Shown piece by piece: positions 49,101 to 56,313 of a DNA stretch of 64,000 nt (position 1 is the first letter of the stretch; every line of letters begins with the position of its first letter). A program made the translations under genes and the position numbers. Below the pieces are notes generated by a model. It had not been told where the DNA came from and made no database searches. It worked only from the letters and a program-made list of their open reading frames with translations. Location of the stretch: the NCBI GenBank assembly GCA_016287875.1, contig JAEEXQ010000002.1, positions 1 to 64,000 on the forward strand, written 5' to 3'. The stretch is from Bacteroidales bacterium. GTDB lineage: Bacteria > Bacteroidota > Bacteroidia > Bacteroidales > UBA932.

Positions 49101-49667
49101 GTCGATGGCCTCGATCTTCTGGATTTCGTGAGATGTACGGAATCCGTCGAAGAAGTGCAGGAAAGGAATGCTGCTCTTGATTGCGGAGAGATGTGCCACC
49201 GCAGCGAGATCCTGGGCTTCCTGTACGGAGCCGGATGCCAGCATTGCGAAACCGGTCTGGCGGCAGGCCATCACATCCTGGTGGTCACCGAAAATGGAAA
49301 GTGCGTGCGAAGCGAGCGCGCGGGCCGACACGTGGAAGACGGCGGGGAGCATCTCGCCTGCAATCTTGTACATGTTCGGAATCATCAACAGAAGGCCCTG
49401 GGAGGCGGTGTAGGTGGTAGTGAGGGCACCTGCCTGAAGGGAACCGTGCACTGTTCCCGATGCACCTGCCTCACTCTGCAATTCGGTGACCTTTACGGTC
49501 TCCCCCCAAAGGTTCTTCTTTCCGTGGGCAGCCCATTCGTCGATGTTCTCTGCCATCGGAGATGAAGGTGTGATCGGATAGATCGCCGCGTGCTCGCTGA
49601 AAAGATATGCGATACCGGCCACGGCGGTGTTACCGTCACAAGTAATGAATTTTTTCTCTTTTGCCAT
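46137..49667 (-). CDS. nifJ: Pyruvate:ferredoxin (flavodoxin) oxidoreductase
   Basis: A 1176-residue single-chain enzyme that converts pyruvate and CoA to acetyl-CoA, CO2 and reduced ferredoxin, central to anaerobic energy metabolism. The N-terminal pyrimidine-binding domain starts FITCDGNTAVAGIAYLFSEHAAIYPITPSSPMAE. A 4Fe-4S pair is visible as CIQCNNCAFVCPHAAIRP and CTGCGNCVDVCPTKPEKSL (about 686-760). The thiamine domain has GACAGCGETPYIK, the ATGCSSIYG block, GGDGASYDIGYGGLDHVLASG and DTEVYSNTGGQSSKATP. It follows fabD by 29 bp on the same strand. Confidence 0.98.
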   Translation of the reverse strand: MAKEKKFITCDGNTAVAGIAYLFSEHAAIYPITPSSPMAENIDEWAAHGKKNLWGETVKVTELQSEAGASGTVHGSLQAGALTTTYTASQGLLLMIPNMYKIAGEMLPAVFHVSARALASHALSIFGDHQDVMACRQTGFAMLASGSVQEAQDLAAVAHLSAIKSSIPFLHFFDGFRTSHEIQKIEAIDEDDLRAMVSTKSLQQFRDRALNPEAPVTRGTAQNGDVYFQAVESRNKIYDKVPDVVARYMGEIGEATGRIYRPFDYYGAPDAENVIIAMGSVTETIRETIDYLAAKGRKYGLVSVHLYRPFSTKYLMKAIPASVKKIAVLDRTKEPGSLGEPLYLDIKAAYQGVADAPVIVGGRYGLSSKDTTPAQIIAVYDNLELKSPKNDFTIGIVDDVTFKSLPTKGEISIVKPGTTECKFFGLGSDGTVGANKNTIKIIGSHTDLYSQAYFDYDSKKSGGYTCSHLRFGKEPIRAPYLVSTPDFVACHVPSYLEKYDVLKGIKEGGSLLLNSLWDEAETLERIPDNVKSVIGKKHIKLYIINATKIAAEIGLGGRTNTILQSAFFRITGIIPAEDAVKYMKDAALKSYGKKGENVVNMNYAAIDRGGEYIEVKVPAEWANISAKFENPGKNRLAPSFVKEIADVVNAQEGDTLPVSAFLPYADGTMPAGTSAYEKRGVAVSVPVWNGETCIQCNNCAFVCPHAAIRPFLLSAEEAEAAEAAGVKFVEGKANLKDYKFVMGVSVADCTGCGNCVDVCPTKPEKSLSMKPYIDHVADQEVYDYLNTKVGYKTPLDPKSNLKAAQFSQPLFEFSGACAGCGETPYIKNITQLFGDHMMIANATGCSSIYGASFPASPYCTNDKGHGPAWANSLFEDFCEFGLGMHLGSDRIRETVAALMEKALECESCSEEMKALMKEWLADRNSYAVTRKVADELVPMMEKCGCDCCKKILELKNYIPSRSQWIIGGDGASYDIGYGGLDHVLASGENVNILVLDTEVYSNTGGQSSKATPAGAIAKFAASGKKIRKKDLGMMAMSYGYVYVAQVAMGASPVQYMNAIKEAEAYDGPSLIIAYAPCINHGLKAGMGLSQKEEKLAVDCGYWHLYRYNPMLEGTDKNPFSLDSKEPDWSKFQDFLKGEVRFASLYKLFPERAEELLQKTEEFAKVRLETYKRLANK

Positions 49668-49696
49668 ATTATATCGATATATTATGTAGTTGTTCG

Positions 49697-50587
49697 CTAG
49701 CTGATGCCGCTGATGGCGACCTCCTTGCCTTCCGCGCCGCTGATTCTCTTGACAAGGCCCTGGAGTACGGTCCCGGGGCCGAGTTCGAGGAACTCGTCGG
49801 CGCCGTCCGAGAGCATATTCTTGACGCTCTGGGTCCAGCGCACGGGGCTGGTAAGCTGCTTGAGGAGGTTGTCCTTTATGCGGACGGGGTCGGTTTCAGG
49901 CTGCGCGGTCACATTCTGGTAGATGGGGCAGCGCGGGGCCTTGACCTCGGTGGCTTCGATTGCTTTTGCGAGTTCGGCGCGGGCCGGCTCCATAAGGGGG
50001 GAGTGGAAAGCTCCGCTCACCGCGAGGGGAAGGGCGCGCTTTGCTCCTGCGGCCTTGCAGGCCTCGCAGGCGGCGAGCACGGCGTCGTTTTCGCCGGATA
50101 TCACTATCTGTCCGTCGCAGTTATAGTTGGCTGCGATGACTATGCCTTCGGTGCTCTCGCAAATCTGTTCGACGGTTTCGGTGGGAAGGCCGATGATGGC
50201 GGCCATTGTGCCGGGCACCTTCTCGCAGCATTTCTGCATTTCGTTGGCACGCACGGAGACGAGCTTAAGGCCGTCCTCGAAGCTGACGGCACCGGCGGCG
50301 ACGAGCGCGGAGAACTCACCGAGGGAGTGACCTCCGGTCATGTCCGGGGCGCCCAGCCCTTCAGAGCAGAGTGCCAATGCTACCGAGTGTATGAAAATAG
50401 CGGGCTGAGTAACCTTGGTGGCCTTCAGCTCTTCGGGTGTTCCGTTGAACATTATATCTGTAATCCTGAATCCCAGGATATCATTTGCCTTGTCCATCAA
50501 AGCCTTTGCTTCGGGACTTTTCTCGTAAAGGTCTTTTCCCATTCCGGGGAATTGGGCCCCCTGTCCGGGGAATACGTATGCTTTCAT
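49697..50587 (-). CDS. fabD: Malonyl-CoA:ACP transacylase
   Basis: A 296-residue FabD that loads malonyl groups onto acyl carrier protein for fatty acid synthesis. The start is YVFPGQGAQFPGMGKDLYE. The active-site serine is in TGGHSLGEFSALVAAG, and the later blocks GTMAAIIGLP, VSGAFHSPLM (catalytic His) and TSPVRWTQSVKNML are present. The minus-strand promoter box TATATTTG is at 50609-50616, 21 nt before the ATG. nifJ follows 29 bp downstream, so acetyl-CoA supply and malonyl transfer may share a transcript. Confidence 0.97.
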   Translation of the reverse strand: MKAYVFPGQGAQFPGMGKDLYEKSPEAKALMDKANDILGFRITDIMFNGTPEELKATKVTQPAIFIHSVALALCSEGLGAPDMTGGHSLGEFSALVAAGAVSFEDGLKLVSVRANEMQKCCEKVPGTMAAIIGLPTETVEQICESTEGIVIAANYNCDGQIVISGENDAVLAACEACKAAGAKRALPLAVSGAFHSPLMEPARAELAKAIEATEVKAPRCPIYQNVTAQPETDPVRIKDNLLKQLTSPVRWTQSVKNMLSDGADEFLELGPGTVLQGLVKRISGAEGKEVAISGIS

Positions 50588-50608
50588 AGTGATTCGGGTT
50601 TTAGTTCA

Positions 50609-50637
50609 CAAATATAACAAAAAAAATGGTATATTTG
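50609..50637. promoter_or_regulatory. Divergent promoters of fabD and tRNA-Arg
   Basis: TATATTTG on the minus strand (50609-50616) for fabD and TATATTTG on the plus strand (50630-50637), the latter 12 nt before the mature tRNA 5' end. Confidence 0.72.
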
Positions 50638-50649
50638 CGGTCCATTCTC

Positions 50650-50724
50650 GCCCCTGTAGTTTAATGGATAGAATTTCGGATTCCGGTTCCGACGATAGGC
50701 GTTCGATTCGCCTCGGGGGTACCA
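50650..50724 (+). tRNA. tRNA-Arg(CCG)
   Basis: A 75 nt cloverleaf. The acceptor GCCCCTG pairs with CGGGGGT through two G.U pairs. The anticodon arm TCGGA/TCCGA holds loop TTCCGGT with anticodon CCG. The T arm is AGGCG/CGCCT around TTCGATT, and the 3' ACCA is encoded. It reads CGG arginine codons. A protein gene begins only 3 nt after the CCA. Confidence 0.95.
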
Positions 50725-50727
50725 GCC

Positions 50728-51414
50728 ATGAAAATAACCAGTGCAGAGGCCATGCTTTCCGCAATACAGGAGGCTGGCCTCATCCCTTTCTTCTCAAATA
50801 AGATCCCCGGATATTCCATCGAGGAACTTACGCCCGCCGAATTCTGGTTCGACGGGGGAGATTCGCTGGGCCCCTGGGACTGGAAGATAGACTGCGTGCA
50901 GAGCGGGGATATAGCCTACGGCAAGTTCGTCTGGGGAGGAAAGGCTGCGTTTGCTACCTTCGAGGTATATCGCGAACTGGTGAACTGGCGCCGCAGCCGC
51001 AAGGCCTGCATTCCCAGTGCTGAAGAGCAGAAGGTGCTGGATCTGATGGCTGAGCGCGGTTCGGTGGAAATGCGCGACATACGGCATCTGCTCGGCATCA
51101 AGAAAAGCGCCGCGGATGCCCTGATGGCCCGCCTGCAGATGAAAACCCTGGCGGTCACCGGCGACATCACCCGGGTTTACCGCGGTCAGGACCTGCACTA
51201 TGTGGGCTGGCAGGTCAGCACTTTCTGCCCGCCGGAATCCCTCTTCGAGGATAGCCGGTCCGGCTCTTCCGGCTTCCCCTTCGCCGCCTTCATGGAAGAG
51301 CGCAGCCTGCGTTCTTCCCTGACACCGGAAGAATCCTACCGCTTCCTGTCGGAAGTAATACGCAAGAACGCACCCGATGCTACGGATGCGCTCATTGCCA
51401 AGATGCTGGGTTGA
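50728..51414 (+). CDS. Winged-helix protein, AlkZ-related type
   Basis: A 228-residue protein resembling proteins annotated as AlkZ-related in Bacteroidota. The N-terminal half has GLIPFFSNKIPGYSIEEL and the tryptophan-rich GPWDWKIDCVQSGDIAYGKF. The C-terminal part has a winged-helix-like segment (DIRHLLGIKKSAADALMARLQMK) and a strand pair TLAVTGDITRVYRG. A DNA-binding or DNA-repair role is plausible but unproven. The first ATG lies 3 nt after the tRNA-Arg CCA with no promoter between, so this gene must be expressed from the tRNA transcript. Confidence 0.72.
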   Translation: MKITSAEAMLSAIQEAGLIPFFSNKIPGYSIEELTPAEFWFDGGDSLGPWDWKIDCVQSGDIAYGKFVWGGKAAFATFEVYRELVNWRRSRKACIPSAEEQKVLDLMAERGSVEMRDIRHLLGIKKSAADALMARLQMKTLAVTGDITRVYRGQDLHYVGWQVSTFCPPESLFEDSRSGSSGFPFAAFMEERSLRSSLTPEESYRFLSEVIRKNAPDATDALIAKMLG

Positions 51415-51417
51415 CAG

Positions 51418-53073
51418 CTATTTCCTGGAGTCCTTATCCCTTATTTCCACGTGGCGTATCTTGCCGCTGATGGTCTTGGGCAGAGCGTCTGCGAATTCGA
51501 TGACGCGGGGATACTTGTAGGGTGCGGTGATGCGCTTGACGAAGCTCTGTATGTCCTTGATCAGGGCCTTGCGGCTGGCTTCTTCTGCCACCTGCTTCTT
51601 GTATTCCGCAGCTACCACGATGGTCGCCTTGACCACGGTCCCGCGCACTTCTTCGGGGTCGGGGATGCCGGTTACGGCGCATTCCACCACGGCGGGATGG
51701 CCCATCACAGCGCTTTCCACCTCGAACGGGCTCACACGGTAACCGGAGGTCTTTATGAGGTCGTCGTTGCGGCCCTCGAACCAGAAGTATCCGTCCTCGT
51801 CGCGGTAAGCGACATCTCCCGTATAGTACACTCCGTCGTGCCAGGCTTTGCGGGTGAGCTTGGGATTCCTGTAATAGCCCAGGAATAGGCCTATGGGGCG
51901 TTTCTTGTCCGTGCGTATGACTATGACTCCGCGCTCTCCGATTCCGGCTGAACGGCCGTCGGGAGTGAGGATGTCGATGTCATAGGCGGGGGAGGGCTTC
52001 CCCATAGAACCGGGGCGCGGCTCTACCCAGGGGAAGGTGCCCAGGGTAAGGGTGGTTTCCGTCTGCCCGAAAGCTTCGTGTATCCAGAGGCCCGTGCGGC
52101 GGTGGAATTCCTCGAATACCGAAGGGTTGAGGGCCTCGCCGGCGGTGGTGCAGTGCTTCAGCGAACTCAGGTCGAAGCAGTTGAAATGCTCCTTGATCAG
52201 GAAGCGGTAGATGGTGGGAGGTGCGCAGAAGGATGTGATGCGGTATTTGCCTATCAGCGCCAGCAACTCGGCGGGAACGAATTTTTCGTGGTCATAGACG
52301 AAGACTGTCGCTCCCACTATCCACTGCCCGTAGAGCTTGCCCCAGACAGCCTTTCCCCATCCGGTATCGGAGTAGGTGAAGTGGATGCTGTCGGGAGTCA
52401 GCTGATGCCAGTATGCGGCCGTAACCAGATGGCTGAGGGCATAGGTGTGCGAGTGCATCACCATCTTGGGCTCGTCCGAAGTCCCGGAGGTAAAATACAT
52501 CAGCATCGGATCCTCGCTGTCATTCTGCCATCCGCCCCTCTCCCAAGGCGTTGCGGCAGCGACTCCGGCTTCGAAATCCTCGAATCCTTCGGGGACCTCG
52601 GGGCCGATGCTGATAAGCCGCTCGAGGTAGGGGCACTTGGGCTCCGCGTCGGCGACTTTCTGCAGTATGTCTTCATCTCCGCAGCAGATGATGGCCTTGA
52701 TTTCGGCGGATTTGCAGCGGTAGATTATATCGTGTGCGGTAAGGAGGAAGGTGGCGGGGATGGCCACGGCACCTATCTTTTCGAGGGCCAGCATGGTGGT
52801 CCAGAAGGGGAGCCGGCGCTTGAGTATGAGCATTACGAAGTCGCCCCGCCCTATTCCGAGCCCGCTGAGGTATCCCGCGACCTTGTCGCTTTCGCGTTTG
52901 AGATCGGCGAAACTCATGCGCCTCTCGGGCTCGGTGTCGCTGGTCCATATAAGTGCGGTTTTGTCCGGAGCCTCCTGGGCCCAGACATCCACTACGTCGT
53001 ATGCGAAATTGAAATGATCGGGAACATTGAATTCCAGTTCCTTCCCTTGTTTGCGGAGAAATCTTTCCAACAT
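51418..53073 (-). CDS. Medium/short-chain acyl-CoA synthetase (AMP-forming)
   Basis: A 551-residue adenylate-forming ligase, closest in layout to ACSM-type butyryl/medium-chain acyl-CoA synthetases. The start at 53073 follows a TATATTTG box at 53096-53103 (minus strand); the longer frame to 53127 is upstream of it. The P-loop is LMYFTSGTSDEPKMVMHSH. Next come YSDTGWGKAVWGKLYGQW, HCTTAGEALNP, the A5 block HEAFGQTETTLT, and YYTGDVAYRDEDGYFWFEGRNDDLIKTSG. The catalytic lysine is in LPKTISGKIRH near the C-terminus. Probably salvages short acids; the acyl length is inference. Confidence 0.9.
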   Translation of the reverse strand: MLERFLRKQGKELEFNVPDHFNFAYDVVDVWAQEAPDKTALIWTSDTEPERRMSFADLKRESDKVAGYLSGLGIGRGDFVMLILKRRLPFWTTMLALEKIGAVAIPATFLLTAHDIIYRCKSAEIKAIICCGDEDILQKVADAEPKCPYLERLISIGPEVPEGFEDFEAGVAAATPWERGGWQNDSEDPMLMYFTSGTSDEPKMVMHSHTYALSHLVTAAYWHQLTPDSIHFTYSDTGWGKAVWGKLYGQWIVGATVFVYDHEKFVPAELLALIGKYRITSFCAPPTIYRFLIKEHFNCFDLSSLKHCTTAGEALNPSVFEEFHRRTGLWIHEAFGQTETTLTLGTFPWVEPRPGSMGKPSPAYDIDILTPDGRSAGIGERGVIVIRTDKKRPIGLFLGYYRNPKLTRKAWHDGVYYTGDVAYRDEDGYFWFEGRNDDLIKTSGYRVSPFEVESAVMGHPAVVECAVTGIPDPEEVRGTVVKATIVVAAEYKKQVAEEASRKALIKDIQSFVKRITAPYKYPRVIEFADALPKTISGKIRHVEIRDKDSRK

Positions 53074-53095
53074 AGTAAGTTTAAGTTTAGTGCTG

Positions 53096-53103
53096 CAAAT
53101 ATA
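53096..53103 (-). promoter_or_regulatory. -7 box for the acyl-CoA synthetase
   Basis: TATATTTG on the minus strand, 22 nt from the ATG. Its first base is the last T of the T-run of the preceding terminator, a very compact arrangement. Confidence 0.7.
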
Positions 53104-53137
53104 AAAAAAATCAGGGACCTGATGCACAGGCCCCCGA
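53103..53137 (-). terminator. Terminator of the M16 protease gene
   Basis: On the minus strand an 11 bp stem (53127-53137 with 53111-53121, two G.U pairs, 5 nt loop) is followed by a T8 tract. Confidence 0.85.
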
Positions 53138-53156
53138 CTTTTTTATGTGTCAGACA

Positions 53157-56057
53157 CTAGAATCCGAAGATTTCCTCGAGGGAGACGGTCTTCACGGGAC
53201 CGAGGGTCTTGAGGAAGTCCTGGTCGATGTTTGCAGGATCGCCGAGTATTCCGTAATAGTAATTGTTCCCGTTCAGCCATTTTTCCTTGAAGGCCTTGAC
53301 ATCCTCGAGAGTCATATTGCTGATGGCTTCGAAGATGGCCTTGTCTTCCGGCTCGGAAATGCCCAGACGGCGGCAGGAGCGGTATTTTTCGAGGACTCTC
53401 AGGCCGGTGACGCGCTCGGTGCGCAGGCGGGAAAGAATGCCTTCCTTGGCAATCTCGAATGCCGATTCGCTTTCGGGGAGATTGTCGATGATGTCCTGGA
53501 ACGCCAGTGCGGCATCGCGGAGTTTGTCGTTCTGGCTGGCTATGAAGGCGAGGAAAGCATAGTTGTCGTCCTTGAAATTGGGGCTGATGACGAAGGCGTA
53601 GGCAGTGTAAGCCAGTCCGCGGGCTTCCCTCATCTCCTGGAAGACTATGCTGTTCATTCCTCCGCCGAAATACTCGTTGAACATCTCCAGGCCGGGGGCG
53701 TTGCCGCTCTCGTAATTCCCGCCAAGATTGGTGTACTGCATGAACTGGAACTGCTTCGAGTCGTAAGGGGCGAGGAATACCTTGGATGCGGGTGTGGGCT
53801 GGATGCGGGTGAAACTTTCTTCCAGGACTTCCGGAGCATCTCCCACCTTATGTACGGCAGCGAGCATCTTCTTGACCTCGGACTGGCTCCTGGGGCCGTA
53901 GTAGAGTATTTCGTGTCCCTTGGATACCAGGTCCCTGGCGGCAGCGAGAAGCTCTTCCGAACTCATGGCCATCAGGGCGTCGTTGCTCATTGTGGCGTTC
54001 TTCACGAATTCGGGGCCCAGTATCACGTAGCGGCGCAGATAGCTGCTGCAGGCAGACTGGCTGGTCTTGGCGTTGGCGCGGGTCCGGAGCAGGTCATACT
54101 TGAGGTTGGTAAGTATGGCCTCGTCGGGAACGGCATTGGCTATGAGGTCTTCCAGTATGCCCATTGCTTCGGGAATGTTGTCGCTGAGGCCGCTTATGCT
54201 GATGGAGGTATTCTTGGCGGTGGCTCCCATCTCGAAACTGCAGGCAAGGTCGTACATCTTGCGGGCTATCTCCTCCTGCGAACTCTCGGAAGTGCCCAGG
54301 TAGGAGATGTAGTTGAACGCGTGGTTGAGCGCGGGAACGTCGTCAGTGCCCTTGTTGAAGATGAATTTTACCGTTTCGATGTCGTTGATGTCGTTGTGCT
54401 TGTAGAGCACGTCGACTCCGTCGCAAAGGCTGAATTTCGCCATATCCTTATCGAAATCGATGAATACGGGCTCGATAGGCTTGACCTCGCTCTTGGAAAT
54501 TTCGTCAAGGAAGGCGCTGCGCTTGTCGCGGTTGGTCGCGATTGGAGTGATGGCGGGAGCTTCGATCTTCTTCTGGTTCTCGTCTATGCCCTGACGCTTG
54601 TATATGACGGCGCAGCTGTTCTCAGCAAGGAATTCGTTGGCAAAGGCTACAACGTCAGCCTTGCTTATCTTGCTGTAGGTCTCCAGTTCCTTGGCGGCAT
54701 CTTTCCAATCGACTCCGGCGATGAATGCGTTCACGAAAGCGTGGGCGCGGGCCTCGTTGCTTTCGAGCTGGCGCATCTTCTCGAGGCGTATGTTGTTGAC
54801 CGTTGCGTCGATGAGCTTCTCGTCGAATTCTCCGTTACGGAGTTTTGCCACTTCTTCGAGCAAGATGGCCTTGAGCTCGTCCAGTGTCTGGCCGGGTCTG
54901 GGCCTGCCGAAGGTGTAGAGCATGCTGTAATCGACATTGTCTTCGGTGGCGGCAAAGAGGAGCAGGCACTTCTGCTGCTGGATGACATCGAGGTCGATCA
55001 GGCCTGCCTGCCCGTTGTAGAGTATGCGGGTCGCGATATCTGCGATGGCGGAATTCTTGAGGTCGGAGGAGCCGGGAAGGCGCCATGCGACGGAGATCAG
55101 GTCGGCTTCGGGACCTTTCACTTCCTTGACTACGGGCTCGGTGATGGGCTCCTCGGGCTGGAATTCGAATTTGGGGATGTCAGGGTTGGCCTCCCATCCT
55201 CCGAAATACTTCTCGATTATCTTGATGGCCTGGGCGGGATTGAAATCTCCGGAAAGGCAGATTGCGGCATTGTTCGGACGGTAGTAGGTGTCGAAGGTGC
55301 GCTTTATGTTGACTATGGAAGGATTCTTCAGTTGCTCCTGGGTGCCGAGCACGGTCTGCGTCCCGTAGGGATGGTGGGGGAAGAGGCAGGAATAGAGGGC
55401 GTCGAAGGTCTTGCGGAAGTCGTTTGCGAGGCTCCTGTTGTATTCCTCGTAGACTGCTTCCAGCTCAGTGTGGAATCCGCGGATGACATTGTTCTTGAAG
55501 CGGTCCGACTGGATCTTGGCCCAGTTCTCCAGCTGGTTGGAGGGAATGTCTTCCATATAGACGGTCTCGTCGAAGGAGGTCCAGGCGTTGGAACCGCGGC
55601 TGCCAATCATATTCATCAGCTTGTCGTATTCGTTGGGGATTCCGAGCAGGGAAGCCTGGTAGCTGACGGAGTCGATCTTATGGTAGTGAGCTTTGCGCTC
55701 CTCGGGATCGGTGATGCCCCTGTACTCCTCGAAGAGGCGTTCGATTTCATCGAGATAGGGTTTTTCGGCCTCGTAGTCCTGGGTGCCGTACTGCTGGGTG
55801 CCCTTGAACATCAGATGCTCGAAATAGTGGGCGAGCCCCGTGGTTTCCTTGGGGTCGTTCTTTCCGCCGACGCGTACTGCGATGAAAGTCTGCAGACGGG
55901 GCTCTTCTTTGTTGACGGTCATATAGACTTTCAGACCGTTGTCCAGGGTGTAGATCCTGGAGTGCATAGGATCTCCTTTTACGCTTTCGTAACGGTTGCA
56001 GGAGACAGCCAGGGAGGCGACGATGGCTGTAAGAATCAGAGTGGCAATTCTTTTCAT
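53157..56057 (-). CDS. M16 (pitrilysin/insulinase-like) zinc metalloprotease lipoprotein
   Basis: A 966-residue four-domain M16 peptidase. The start at 56057 gives a lipoprotein signal with lipobox SLAVSC (Cys near residue 20). The inverted zinc motif HXXEH is in GLAHYFEHLMFKG, with the distal glutamate region ELEAVYEEYNRS. Domain two contains GDFNPAQAIKIIEKYFGGWE. The inactive second half has GLSDNIPEAMGILEDLI and EYFGGGMNSIVFQEMREARGLAYTAYA, which is the usual R/Y substrate-tail site. Full length indicates both halves fused in one chain, as in periplasmic or surface M16 enzymes of Bacteroidota that degrade peptides. Promoter box TAATTTTG on the minus strand (56075-56082). Confidence 0.94.
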   Translation of the reverse strand: MKRIATLILTAIVASLAVSCNRYESVKGDPMHSRIYTLDNGLKVYMTVNKEEPRLQTFIAVRVGGKNDPKETTGLAHYFEHLMFKGTQQYGTQDYEAEKPYLDEIERLFEEYRGITDPEERKAHYHKIDSVSYQASLLGIPNEYDKLMNMIGSRGSNAWTSFDETVYMEDIPSNQLENWAKIQSDRFKNNVIRGFHTELEAVYEEYNRSLANDFRKTFDALYSCLFPHHPYGTQTVLGTQEQLKNPSIVNIKRTFDTYYRPNNAAICLSGDFNPAQAIKIIEKYFGGWEANPDIPKFEFQPEEPITEPVVKEVKGPEADLISVAWRLPGSSDLKNSAIADIATRILYNGQAGLIDLDVIQQQKCLLLFAATEDNVDYSMLYTFGRPRPGQTLDELKAILLEEVAKLRNGEFDEKLIDATVNNIRLEKMRQLESNEARAHAFVNAFIAGVDWKDAAKELETYSKISKADVVAFANEFLAENSCAVIYKRQGIDENQKKIEAPAITPIATNRDKRSAFLDEISKSEVKPIEPVFIDFDKDMAKFSLCDGVDVLYKHNDINDIETVKFIFNKGTDDVPALNHAFNYISYLGTSESSQEEIARKMYDLACSFEMGATAKNTSISISGLSDNIPEAMGILEDLIANAVPDEAILTNLKYDLLRTRANAKTSQSACSSYLRRYVILGPEFVKNATMSNDALMAMSSEELLAAARDLVSKGHEILYYGPRSQSEVKKMLAAVHKVGDAPEVLEESFTRIQPTPASKVFLAPYDSKQFQFMQYTNLGGNYESGNAPGLEMFNEYFGGGMNSIVFQEMREARGLAYTAYAFVISPNFKDDNYAFLAFIASQNDKLRDAALAFQDIIDNLPESESAFEIAKEGILSRLRTERVTGLRVLEKYRSCRRLGISEPEDKAIFEAISNMTLEDVKAFKEKWLNGNNYYYGILGDPANIDQDFLKTLGPVKTVSLEEIFGF

Positions 56058-56074
56058 TTTAAACAAGTTTGCGA

Positions 56075-56082
56075 CAAAATTA
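56075..56082 (-). promoter_or_regulatory. -7 box for the M16 protease gene
   Basis: TAATTTTG on the minus strand, 17 nt before the ATG at 56057. Confidence 0.6.
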
Positions 56083-56125
56083 CTGCTTAATTCAAAAATA
56101 TTGTACAATTAAAAAAAATATTCAT

Positions 56126-56212
56126 TAAATTTGCCGTGAAGTTTTTCATAGTTTAAGTTTAGGTTAAGTAGCGGGGTGCTCGCAGTGATGCGGGTCCCCG
56201 TGAATTTTTTTT
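56126..56212 (+). ncRNA. Candidate small RNA or leader with attenuator
   Basis: A -7 box TAAATTTG (56126-56133) is followed about 40 nt later by a strong hairpin at 56172-56200 (CGGGG/CCCCG enclosing CTCGCA/TGCGGG, tetraloop GTGA) and a T8 tract (56205-56212). Transcription from this box would give an RNA of about 70-75 nt ending in a rho-independent terminator. No ORF of useful size lies inside. The downstream lipoprotein gene has its own box at 56290-56297. It could be a stand-alone sRNA or a premature-termination leader. Confidence 0.6.
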
Positions 56213-56224
56213 ATGTTTCCGTAT

Positions 56225-56265
56225 CCTGAAACTTAAAAAATCGTGTTTCTTATATATGTTTCAGG
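56225..56265 (+). repeat. Inverted repeat upstream of the DUF4493 lipoprotein gene
   Basis: CCTGAAAC (56225-56232) and GTTTCAGG (56258-56265) are perfect complements 25 nt apart, placed just upstream of the lipoprotein promoter box. It could be an operator or a hairpin; I cannot tell which. Confidence 0.5.
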
Positions 56266-56289
56266 GGGGTCTTTTCCGTTTCCTTGCTA

Positions 56290-56297
56290 TACTTTTG
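56290..56297 (+). promoter_or_regulatory. -7 box for the DUF4493 lipoprotein gene
   Basis: TACTTTTG, 16 nt before the ATG at 56314. Confidence 0.6.
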
Positions 56298-56313
56298 TCG
56301 GAAAAAGAGCCTT

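Noticed and set aside
53145..56090. 981-residue open frame antisense to the M16 protease
   Set aside because: Mirror of the protease gene with no recognisable domain; the minus strand carries HXXEH and a lipoprotein signal.
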